Assembly (NCBI RefSeq): GCF_008369125.1
Contig: NZ_VOAY01000001.1
Span: 1,302,001 to 1,366,000 of the forward strand
Reading direction: 5' to 3'
Source: Allopusillimonas sp008369125
GTDB lineage: Bacteria > Pseudomonadota > Gammaproteobacteria > Burkholderiales > Burkholderiaceae_B
Length of the DNA stretch: 64,000 nt
Shown here: piece after piece, positions 53,238 to 62,830 of the stretch
Layout of the letters: every line of letters starts with the position of its first letter
How positions within the stretch are numbered: the stretch's first letter is position 1
Made by a program: the position numbers and the translations under genes
The notes under the pieces: model-generated
Told to the model about the DNA's origin: nothing
Database searches by the model: none
The model's input: only the letters and a program-made list of their open reading frames with translations

Positions 53238-54026
53238 ATGAACGAAAAAAGCGTAATTCTAAGCAAAGACGGGTATGTTGGATTGTTGACTCTTAATCGA
53301 CCAGAAAAATTAAATGCCATTGATCAAAGCATGCGGGTTGAGTTCTCTCGAGCTTTACAGGCTGCACAAGACGATAATGGTACACGCGTTCTGATTATTA
53401 CCGGTGCAGGCAAAGGTTTTTGCTCCGGCGCCGATCTGTCACAACGAAAGGCTGCTCACGCTGGACAAGAACCTGGGAGGCAGGAAAAATTACGCCTGGT
53501 TGGCGAATTCATTCTGGCATTTGAAAATATCAATAAGCCAGTAATCGCCGCTGTCAACGGCGTCGCAGCTGGGGTTGGGCTATCGTTAGCCCTTGCCTGT
53601 GATCTGCGCATCGCTAGCACACTGGCGCGCTTTAGCGCCATCTGGACCAAACGTGGTTTGATCCCCGATGGCGGTGCAACCTTGCTGCTGCCATCAATCG
53701 TGGGGCTAGAGAAGGCGCTGGAGCTCACACTGACAGCTGATGTGCTGGACGCGGCCGAAGCTGAGCGGATCAAACTTGTTTCTCGTGTCGTATCTGCCGA
53801 GAACTTATTGGAAGAAACGATGCGGCTCGCCCGACACATTGCTTCACTTCCACCAATAGCAATCGAACTGACCAAGCGCGTCATGCTGCAAAAGGCCAGG
53901 GAACAGACGAAAGCTCAGCTATTGTTCGAAACCTACGCCCAAAATCTGTGCAGGGAGACAAACGACCACCGGGAGGCTGTCAAAGCCTTTCTTGAAAAGC
54001 GCGACGCTATCTTCACAGGTACGTGA
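53238..54026 (+). CDS. Crotonase-superfamily protein (enoyl-CoA hydratase/isomerase family)
   Basis: A 262-residue crotonase-fold protein. Oxyanion-hole blocks are GKGFCSGADLS and GVAAGVGLSLALACDLRIA. The two glutamates of true enoyl-CoA hydratase (in GGCELA and GQPE motifs) are absent: the text reads VGLSLAL and SAIWTKRGLIPDGGATLLLP. The Asp of IPDGG is what PaaG-type isomerases use, so isomerase or ring-opening chemistry is more likely than simple hydration (inference). Seven bases after the CoA transferase. Confidence 0.88.
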   Translation: MNEKSVILSKDGYVGLLTLNRPEKLNAIDQSMRVEFSRALQAAQDDNGTRVLIITGAGKGFCSGADLSQRKAAHAGQEPGRQEKLRLVGEFILAFENINKPVIAAVNGVAAGVGLSLALACDLRIASTLARFSAIWTKRGLIPDGGATLLLPSIVGLEKALELTLTADVLDAAEAERIKLVSRVVSAENLLEETMRLARHIASLPPIAIELTKRVMLQKAREQTKAQLLFETYAQNLCRETNDHREAVKAFLEKRDAIFTGT

Positions 54027-54069
54027 TGGGTTTCAGATGCCGTGCCCGACGGAATGCAATGGCCTACGT

Positions 54070-54882
54070 TCACCGATGTTCAAAGCGTGGTGGGCGCTTT
54101 TCAGTAAAAGCCAGAACTGCTTCGTGCTGATCATGCGTACTTTGCACCAATGCCTGGGCGCTGGCAGCGAAATCCAAGGCGACAGGTAGCGTCATCTGCT
54201 GCGAATCTCGAAATAGACGTTTGGTTAGCCTTAGCGAATGCGTGGGATGACTTGCGATCCTTCTGGCCATTGCCAGTGCCTCGTCCATGAGTGCGTCATC
54301 ATCAACAAGCTTTGACACCAGCCCAATTCGCGCTGCTTCCTGTGCATCGATGAAATCTGCAGTAAATGCCATTTCATACGCTTTGGATGTTCCAACTGCT
54401 CGCGGCAAGAACCAGGCTCCTCCATCGCCAGGTATAAGACCAACACGCAAAAAATTTTCTGCAAACTTCGCACTCCGCGCAGCAATACGAATATCGCACA
54501 TTAATGAAAGATCACAACCAGCCCCAGTAGCGGCACCGTTCACTGCAGCAATCGTCGGCACTTCCAGGTTATACATAGCCAAAGGAATTCGCTGTATTCC
54601 AGACTCGTAATGGCGCCTAGTTTCCGCCGGAGTCCGATCGCGTTCAACTCCTCGCTTCTTCATCTCCTTGACGTTTCCTCCCGAACAAAAACCCTTGCCG
54701 GAGCCCGTAACGATGACACAGCGAATCGAAAGATCCTCATTGATGCGATGCGCATGGTCTACGATTTCATCAACCATACGTGCCGAAATGGCATTTCGCG
54801 TTTCTGGCTCATTAAGCGTCAGGATGACGACACCTGCATTGCACTGATAAAGGACTGAATCGGGCATGTTGAAAAGCCTCAT
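54070..54882 (-). CDS. Crotonase-superfamily protein (enoyl-CoA hydratase/isomerase family), opposite strand
   Basis: A 270-residue crotonase-fold protein; the Met at 54867 (MPDSVLYQCNAG) is an alternative start. Blocks: VVILTLNEPETRNAIS, GSGKGFCSGGNVKEMKKRG, NGAATGAGCDLSLMCDIRIAA and RVGLIPGDGGAWFLPRAVG. The first hydratase Glu is replaced by Asp (GCDLSL) and the second by Phe (AENFLRVG), so hydratase activity is doubtful. It converges with the operon that ends at 54026 and lies downstream of the TRAP binding-protein gene on the same strand. Probably part of the same catabolic route. Confidence 0.88.
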   Translation of the reverse strand: MRLFNMPDSVLYQCNAGVVILTLNEPETRNAISARMVDEIVDHAHRINEDLSIRCVIVTGSGKGFCSGGNVKEMKKRGVERDRTPAETRRHYESGIQRIPLAMYNLEVPTIAAVNGAATGAGCDLSLMCDIRIAARSAKFAENFLRVGLIPGDGGAWFLPRAVGTSKAYEMAFTADFIDAQEAARIGLVSKLVDDDALMDEALAMARRIASHPTHSLRLTKRLFRDSQQMTLPVALDFAASAQALVQSTHDQHEAVLAFTEKRPPRFEHR

Positions 54883-54992
54883 AAGCGGTTGTTATGGCAA
54901 TAACGACTCACGGGTTCTTATGCCATCTACGTTTCGACGAGAGATATCAATTTCGAAACCAACGATCAACGACCCGAATACCGAATACAAAT

Positions 54993-56036
54993 TTATTTGA
55001 CGACGCGTGCAACCTCAGACTTGTACTGTGTAACAACGTTGCGTATTTTTGTGAATCCGCGTTTTTCCATTTCGGCGATATATTCGTCGGTCAGGCCGTC
55101 GAGTTTTTGCGCCCATGTTTTCTGCTGCTCTGGCGTCAAGTCGTAGATCTGGATGCCCTGCTCTTTGAACTCTTTGCGTACAGTGTCCTGTTGCTGATCC
55201 CAACTGACCCCAGCAATATTCGCAATATCATGAGACGCTTTTTCAATTGCCGCCTGATATTCTTTTGGCAGTTTTTCCCAGGTTTTCTGGTTAATAATCA
55301 TTGCGTCGGGGTAGCCACCTGCTCGCATACCAAAGGTAATGTACTTAAGCAGATCATTTAGATGGTAGGCTTTGATGCTGGGGTAGTTGAAGACTACGCC
55401 ATTTACGACACCACGCTGTACCGCCTCGTAGGTTTCCGACGCAGGGATGCTTACGGGAATAATGCCGTAGCGCTTTGCAATGTTGTCGAACAGGCCGCCG
55501 GCGGTTTTGAGCTTTAGACCGGACATATCCTCCAATTTACGAACTGGCTTATCTGTCGTTGCAACGTTGTAACTCCCAGTTGTGTTGCCCTCAAGCGCAT
55601 GGACACCATATTGCTTGAACTCTTCCTGAAGCTCAGGGACATTTTCCAGCATCCATTGATAAATGGTGGAGCCCTCTGTTCCGGTTGTCCAAAGCGGCAG
55701 GACGATAGTATTGTTATAAGGCAACTGACCAGCAAAGTAAGTAATATGAATCTGGCAAATATCGGCGATTCCTCTGCCGCATACAGATAGCATGTCTTTG
55801 GCCTTGCCCAATTGTTCAGCGGGAAAGTAAGAAACCTCAACCTTTTTGCCCAAAGACTTTTCAATTTCAGCTATAAACTTCTCGGCCAGAACCTCCGAAG
55901 GATGGCCCATTGGAAACGGGCTGGCAAATTTCAGTTTTATGGTTTCGGCTGCATGAGTTTGCCCAACAGCCGCGAACAACAAGCCTGTGGTCGCCAGGGC
56001 AGTAAGCAAAGTCGAGAGCTTTAAAAACGTACGCAT
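54993..56036 (-). CDS. dctP: TRAP transporter substrate-binding protein (DctP family), second system
   Basis: A 347-residue exported protein from the Met at 56036; signal peptide MRTFLKLSTLLTALATTGLLFAAVGQTHA. DctP fold: LKFASPFPMGHPSEVLAEKF, EVSYFPAEQLGKAKDMLSVCGRGIADICQI, LEDMSGLKLKTAGGLFDNIAKRYG, YEAVQRGVVNGVVFNYPSIKAYHL. The usual substrate Arg (..G.K.R..) is replaced by Lys (GLKLKTAGG), which may mean a different carboxylate or lower affinity. It is transcribed towards the crotonase gene and away from dapC. Its upstream region holds a copy of the IclR-type palindrome. Confidence 0.93.
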   Translation of the reverse strand: MRTFLKLSTLLTALATTGLLFAAVGQTHAAETIKLKFASPFPMGHPSEVLAEKFIAEIEKSLGKKVEVSYFPAEQLGKAKDMLSVCGRGIADICQIHITYFAGQLPYNNTIVLPLWTTGTEGSTIYQWMLENVPELQEEFKQYGVHALEGNTTGSYNVATTDKPVRKLEDMSGLKLKTAGGLFDNIAKRYGIIPVSIPASETYEAVQRGVVNGVVFNYPSIKAYHLNDLLKYITFGMRAGGYPDAMIINQKTWEKLPKEYQAAIEKASHDIANIAGVSWDQQQDTVRKEFKEQGIQIYDLTPEQQKTWAQKLDGLTDEYIAEMEKRGFTKIRNVVTQYKSEVARVVK

Positions 56037-56203
56037 AGCACTGTCTCCAATTTTTCCCGTGCCGACCATACGGCGATTTGGCACGGATTTTCTGAAAGCT
56101 CAGTTTTGGGCGAGTTATCGTCGTTTCCAAACCCCGCTGCCAACGAGCTGGTAGGGATACACAACAATTATTCTCTGTCCGTCTTTTGACCGCCATACGA
56201 TTG

Positions 56204-56218
56204 TTTCGGTATTCGAAA
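56204..56218. promoter_or_regulatory. Candidate IclR-family operator, site 2
   Basis: TTTCGGTATTCGAAA, the same TTTCG-N5-CGAAA layout as site 1 at 49961-49975, 168 bases upstream of the dctP start. It links the outlying binding-protein gene to the IclR-controlled operon. Confidence 0.6.
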
Positions 56219-56241
56219 TTGTGTTCGCCCCGCCGATATCG

Positions 56242-56436
56242 TCACCACGTTTGCCAGCGTTGCAAATGCTTCAACATATGATTCTTCTCGTTCGGCGGCT
56301 TACTATCCTCTATAATTTCGGTTTTACGCGTGTTGGCCCATAGCACGGCCTCCCGTCTGGTTGAGTACACCTTGCTGTCACGGACATCTTTGGGCTTGAA
56401 CCAGACGCGATACCCGGGCTGGTCACACCAACCCAC
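56242..56436 (-). CDS. Possible small basic protein, unknown
   Basis: A 64-residue frame from GTG at 56436; the frame is open upstream to 56535, overlapping dapC on the other strand. The text PGYRVWFKPKDVRDSKVYSTRREAVLWANTRKTEIIED has normal protein composition and an alternating Trp/Arg pattern unlike the random frames around it. No family recognised and no good ribosome site, so the call is weak. Ends close to the IclR-type palindrome. Confidence 0.35.
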   Translation of the reverse strand: MGWCDQPGYRVWFKPKDVRDSKVYSTRREAVLWANTRKTEIIEDSKPPNEKNHMLKHLQRWQTW

Positions 56437-56456
56437 AGCAGCACCCGACGGCCACC

Positions 56457-57656
56457 ATGAACCCTCGTCTACGCGCCTTGCACCCCTACCCGTTTGCCAA
56501 ACTTCGGGAGCTGCTTGCGCAAGCAGGCTCGCCACCCGCTGGCCTGGATGCCATCAATCTTTCGATTGGCGAACCACGGCACGCTACGCCTTCTCTTATT
56601 ACAGACGCGCTTAAAAACGCCACCGCCGGGCTGGCGGCATACCCGCCCACCAAAGGCGATGCTGCCTTACGTCTTACCATCGCCAGCTGGCTGGCAAAAC
56701 GCTACGGCATACCGCAACCAGACTCTGACACGCAGGTGCTGCCGGTGCTGGGTTCTCGCGAGGCGCTGTTTGCCTTTGCCCAAACTGTCATCGACCCTGG
56801 CGCGGGCGCTCTGGTGGTATGCCCCAACCCGTTTTACCAAATATACGAGGGCGCAGCGCTACTGGCTGGCGCTACGCCCTATTACGTCAATGCCGATGCC
56901 GCTCACGGTTTTGGGTGTGACTGGGCCAGTGTTCCCGCCGAGGTCTGGCGCAATACGGCTCTGCTGTATGTATGTTCACCCGGTAATCCCGCAGGCAATG
57001 TCATGTCGCTCGATGACTGGCGTACGCTGTTCGCGCTCTCCGATGAGTTTGGCTTCGTCATTGCGTCTGACGAATGCTATTCTGAAATTTATCTCGACGA
57101 AGGTTGTGCGCCACTTGGTGGCCTTGAAGCGGCCACCAAGCTGGGGCGCTCTAACTATCGCAACCTGGTGTGCTTTTCCAGCCTGTCCAAGCGCTCTAAT
57201 GTGCCCGGTCTACGTTCTGGCTTTGTGGCGGGCGACGCGCAACTGATCGAAGCATTTTTGCTTTATCGCACCTACCATGGCAGCGCTATGAGCGCCGTGG
57301 TGTCTGCCGCCAGTGTGGCAGCTTGGGGCGATGAAAACCACGTTGTTGAAAACCGCCGACTTTATCGCGCAAAATTCGATGCCGTACTGCCGCTGTTAAG
57401 CCCGGTACTCGATGTTACCCGACCTGACGCTTCATTTTATTTATGGGCGGCGACACCCGGCAGCGACGCCGAGTTTGTACGCCAGTTGTACGCCGCCACC
57501 GGCGTTACGGCCCTGCCCGGCAGCTTTCTCGGGCGTGAGGCGCTGGGCGTCAACCCCGGCGTAGGCCGCGTCCGCATTGCGCTCGTTGCCCCATTGGAAC
57601 AGTGTGTCGAAGCGGCCGAACGTATTGCTTTCTTTGTGCACCAAAATCGTGCGTAG
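56457..57656 (+). CDS. dapC: Succinyldiaminopimelate transaminase DapC
   Basis: A 399-residue class I/II PLP aminotransferase. MNPRLRALHPYPFAKLRELLA is the typical opening of the betaproteobacterial DapC group. Blocks: INLSIGEPRHATP, VCPNPFYQIYEGAALLAGATPYYVN, SPGNPAGNVMSLDDW, the PLP lysine in FSSLSKRSNVPGLRSGFVAGD, and RVRIALVAPLEQCVEAAERI. It aminates N-succinyl-2-amino-6-ketopimelate in lysine and peptidoglycan precursor synthesis. It is followed by dapD and dapE, which confirms the role. Confidence 0.94.
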   Translation: MNPRLRALHPYPFAKLRELLAQAGSPPAGLDAINLSIGEPRHATPSLITDALKNATAGLAAYPPTKGDAALRLTIASWLAKRYGIPQPDSDTQVLPVLGSREALFAFAQTVIDPGAGALVVCPNPFYQIYEGAALLAGATPYYVNADAAHGFGCDWASVPAEVWRNTALLYVCSPGNPAGNVMSLDDWRTLFALSDEFGFVIASDECYSEIYLDEGCAPLGGLEAATKLGRSNYRNLVCFSSLSKRSNVPGLRSGFVAGDAQLIEAFLLYRTYHGSAMSAVVSAASVAAWGDENHVVENRRLYRAKFDAVLPLLSPVLDVTRPDASFYLWAATPGSDAEFVRQLYAATGVTALPGSFLGREALGVNPGVGRVRIALVAPLEQCVEAAERIAFFVHQNRA

Positions 57657-57764
57657 TAAGGGCCATAAAGCCCCTGCACCAATCCGCTGGCAGCCCGCCC
57701 GCAGACAAAATCTGTCGTCGCAGGCGACCAGCCCTTTTTCTTAACATTTATGCAGTATCTGCCT

Positions 57765-58586
57765 ATGAAATCTGACTTGCAAAGCATCATCGAAACCGCG
57801 TGGGATATTCGCAACGAACTCACCCCCGTATCCGGCCACGCCGACATCTATCACGCCGTCCAGGAAACACTGGTCGCGCTGGATCGTGGAAAGCTTCGCG
57901 TAGCTGAAAAGCGCGAAGGTGACTGGATTGTGCATCAGTGGGTTAAAAAGGCCGTCTTGCTGTCGTTCAGGCTGCAAGAAAACGGCGTAACAGGCTCCGG
58001 CCCCCTGCAGTTCTACGATAAAGTGCCGACCAAGTTTGAGGCCTATACTGCGCAACAGTTTGCCGACGAAGGCTTTCGTGTTGTACCGCCGGCAGTCGCC
58101 CGGCGCGGCGCATATATTGGCAAAAATGTGGTGCTCATGCCGTCGTACATCAATATTGGCGCCTACGTCGATGACGGTTCCATGATTGACACCTGGGCCA
58201 CCGTGGGCTCCTGCGCACAGATCGGTAAAAACGTTCATCTGTCGGGTGGCGTTGGCATAGGCGGTGTACTCGAGCCGTTGCAGGCCAACCCCACCATTAT
58301 CGAAGACAACTGCTTTATCGGTGCGCGCTCTGAAGTCGTAGAAGGCGTCATCGTTGAAGAAAACTCCGTGCTCGCCATGGGGGTGTTTTTATCCCAAAGT
58401 ACCAAAATCTACGATCGTGAAACTGGTGTCTTTACATACGGGCGCGTGCCTTCGGGGTCGGTCGTGGTACCAGGCTCACTACCCGCTGCAGACGGCACGC
58501 ATAGTCTGGCCTGCGCCGTTATCGTAAAACGCGTCGATGCTAAAACCCGCGCCAAAACCAGTATTAATGATTTATTGAGGGCTTAA
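57765..58586 (+). CDS. dapD: Tetrahydrodipicolinate N-succinyltransferase DapD
   Basis: A 273-residue LbH acyltransferase from the Met at 57765 (MKSDLQSIIETAWDIRNELTP), which aligns with the E. coli start; an ATG at 57750 is possible. Blocks: KLRVAEKREGDWIVHQWVKKAVLLSFRL, YDKVPTKFEAY, FRVVPPAVARRGAYIGKNVVLMPSYINIGAYVDDGSMIDTWATVGSCAQIGKNVHLSGGVGIGG, ARSEVVEGVIVEENSV. It adds succinyl to tetrahydrodipicolinate. Its stop overlaps the dapE start by one base. Confidence 0.97.
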   Translation: MKSDLQSIIETAWDIRNELTPVSGHADIYHAVQETLVALDRGKLRVAEKREGDWIVHQWVKKAVLLSFRLQENGVTGSGPLQFYDKVPTKFEAYTAQQFADEGFRVVPPAVARRGAYIGKNVVLMPSYINIGAYVDDGSMIDTWATVGSCAQIGKNVHLSGGVGIGGVLEPLQANPTIIEDNCFIGARSEVVEGVIVEENSVLAMGVFLSQSTKIYDRETGVFTYGRVPSGSVVVPGSLPAADGTHSLACAVIVKRVDAKTRAKTSINDLLRA

Positions 58587-59725
58587 TGTCTGATTCTGCT
58601 GTACTTGACCTGGCCCGCGACCTGATCGCCCGGCAGTCCGTCACCCCCGACGACCAAGGTTGCCAAGCGCTACTGATCCAACGTCTGGAAGCCATAGGCT
58701 TCGAGTGTGAAACACTGATTTTTGACGATGTCACCAATTTGTGGGCGCGGCGCGGCAGCACCAGCCCACTGCTGGTGTTTGCAGGCCATACTGACGTAGT
58801 CCCCCCGGGGCCACTCGATCGTTGGCTTAGCGATCCTTTCGTGCCTACTGAGCGCGATGGTGTGCTTTATGGGCGCGGTGCTGCTGATATGAAAAGCTCA
58901 ATTGCCGCGTTTATCGTCGCGGTTGAAGAGTTCGTAGCCAGCCACGCCGAACACACCGGTTCGATCGCCTTGCTGATCACGTCTGATGAAGAAGGCCCGT
59001 CAATCAACGGCACAATCAAGGTCTGTGAAGCGCTGTCGCGCCGCGGCGCAAGGTTTGACTACTGCATTGTTGGTGAACCCACCTCATCTGAAACACTGGG
59101 CGATACCGTCAAAAACGGCAGGCGTGGCTCATTGTCGGGCCAACTGGTGGTCAAGGGAAAGCAGGGGCATGTGGCTTACCCGCATCTGGCACGTAACCCC
59201 ATCCATATGCTGGCCCCTGCCCTGGCTGAGCTCGCTGCGCAAACCTGGGATGAAGGCAATGCGTACTTTCCGGCCACTACGTTTCAAGTGTCCAACTTGC
59301 ACTCGGGTACAGGAGCAACCAATGTGGTGCCCGGTACGGCGACCATAGACTTCAACTTCCGCTTTTCAACGGCCAGCAAGCCTGAAACGCTAAAACAAAG
59401 CACTGAAGCAATTTTAAGCAAACATAATCTGGACTATGATCTGGTCTGGACGCTGGGCGGCGAGCCATTTTTAACGCCTCCGGGTGAACTCAGTGCGGCA
59501 CTGACGCAGGCAATTCTCGAAGAAACCGGCGTGCAAACGCAGCTGTCTACAACTGGCGGTACATCTGACGGGCGTTTTATAGCACGCATGTGCCCGCAGG
59601 TTGTCGAGTTTGGTCCTATCAATGCCAGCATTCACCAGATAAACGAACACGTTCGGGTCGATACCCTCGAACCACTCAAAAACATTTACCGGCGCACGCT
59701 GCAACACCTCTTGGGCGTGCGCTAA
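58586..59725 (+). CDS. dapE: Succinyl-diaminopimelate desuccinylase DapE
   Basis: A 379-residue M20-family metalloenzyme that removes succinate to give LL-diaminopimelate. Metal and catalytic motifs: FAGHTDVVPPG (His and Asp), YGRGAADMKSSIAAF (bridging Asp), LITSDEEGPSINGT (catalytic and metal Glu), VGEPTSSE, and the last His in GPINASIHQINEHV. The lid domain lies at about residues 180-295. Full length. Third of the linked dapC-dapD-dapE genes. Confidence 0.97.
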   Translation: MSDSAVLDLARDLIARQSVTPDDQGCQALLIQRLEAIGFECETLIFDDVTNLWARRGSTSPLLVFAGHTDVVPPGPLDRWLSDPFVPTERDGVLYGRGAADMKSSIAAFIVAVEEFVASHAEHTGSIALLITSDEEGPSINGTIKVCEALSRRGARFDYCIVGEPTSSETLGDTVKNGRRGSLSGQLVVKGKQGHVAYPHLARNPIHMLAPALAELAAQTWDEGNAYFPATTFQVSNLHSGTGATNVVPGTATIDFNFRFSTASKPETLKQSTEAILSKHNLDYDLVWTLGGEPFLTPPGELSAALTQAILEETGVQTQLSTTGGTSDGRFIARMCPQVVEFGPINASIHQINEHVRVDTLEPLKNIYRRTLQHLLGVR

Positions 59726-59739
59726 TTATTGGAACCACC

Positions 59740-60632
59740 ATGCACGATTCCGCTTACCAGGCACTTTTCACGCTGCGCGATCTTTTGCGGTACGCCGTCA
59801 GCCAGTTCAACGTCGCCCGGCTGTCTTTTGGCCACGGCAGTGATAACGCCTGGGACGAGGCGGCTTACTTGCTGCTGCACACGCTCAACCTGCCGCTCGA
59901 TACGCTAGAACCATTTCTTGATGCACGGGTACTGCCCGAAGAGCGCGAGCGCTTTCTCAAGCTGCTCGAACGTCGTATCGATGAGCGCATTCCGGCGGCC
60001 TATCTTACGGGCGAGGCCTGGCTGCAGGGGCACCGTTTTGTGGTCAACTCCAGCGTTATCATTCCACGCTCCCCCATTTCAGAGCTGCTTGCAGAGGGTT
60101 TGAGCCCGTGGGTGCCTGACGCCGACAGCGTTGATTATGTGCTTGATCTGTGCACGGGTTCGGGTTGCCTGGCCGTTTTGTCGGCGCTGGCCTTCCCCAA
60201 TGCCCAGGTCGATGCCGTCGATCTGTCGGAACGCGCGCTTGAGGTGGCCGACCAGAATATTGAACTGTCAGGGCTGGACGGGCGCATTACCACGCATTGC
60301 AGCGATCTCTTCGATCAGTTGCCTCAATGCGAGTACAACCTTATCGTATGCAACCCGCCGTACGTCAACACGCAGTCCATGGAAAACCTGCCGGCTGAGT
60401 ATAGGCATGAACCTACCGAGGCATTGGCTGGGGGTGAGGACGGCATGGAGCTGATCCGACGCCTTCTTGTACAGGTGGCCGATTACCTGGCCCCAGACGG
60501 TGTGTTGGTACTGGAGATCGGCAACGAGTATGAAAACTTCGTGGCTGCTTTCCCGCACCTGGAGCCTATTTGGCTTAGCACCGCCAACGCAGAAGACCAA
60601 ATTCTGCTGCTGACGCGGGATCAATTAGAGTC

Positions 60633-60636
<4 letters not shown>
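59740..60636 (+). CDS. prmB: Ribosomal protein L3 N5-glutamine methyltransferase PrmB
   Basis: A 298-residue HemK-family enzyme from the Met at 59740; the long open frame before it only overlaps the dapE end. N-terminal helical domain about 1-110, then the SAM motif VLDLCTGSGCLAVLSALAF and the Gln-binding NPPYVNTQSMENLPAEYRHEP. The NPPYV plus the longer N-terminal domain and neighbourhood (PrmB rather than PrmC) support L3 methylation. Stop overlaps the GTG start of the next gene. Confidence 0.92.
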
Positions 60637-62582
<1,946 letters not shown>

Positions 62583-62830
62583 GGGTTGCTGGCGCCGTCG
62601 CGCCCGCGATCACCTCGGCTTAGACCATTTTTTTCCTTAACCCTCATACGCCATCCTAAAGTAAGAATATTATTTGTGTGCCTAAGCCTGCTCCACATTA
62701 TGAGCAAGTACATAACGCATCTGTAATTAAAAATCCTTTTGAAGCTAATTTCTTCCTAATGGATGGCATGGAGATAGTTCACCTAAAATACAAACCTGCA
62801 GTCTTTGCTGGTGAACCCATCCAGACACAA

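Noticed and set aside
54931..54959. GTTTCG..TTTCGAAAC half-sites as a third full IclR operator
   Set aside because: Spacing differs from the two good sites, so it is mentioned only as a weak addition.
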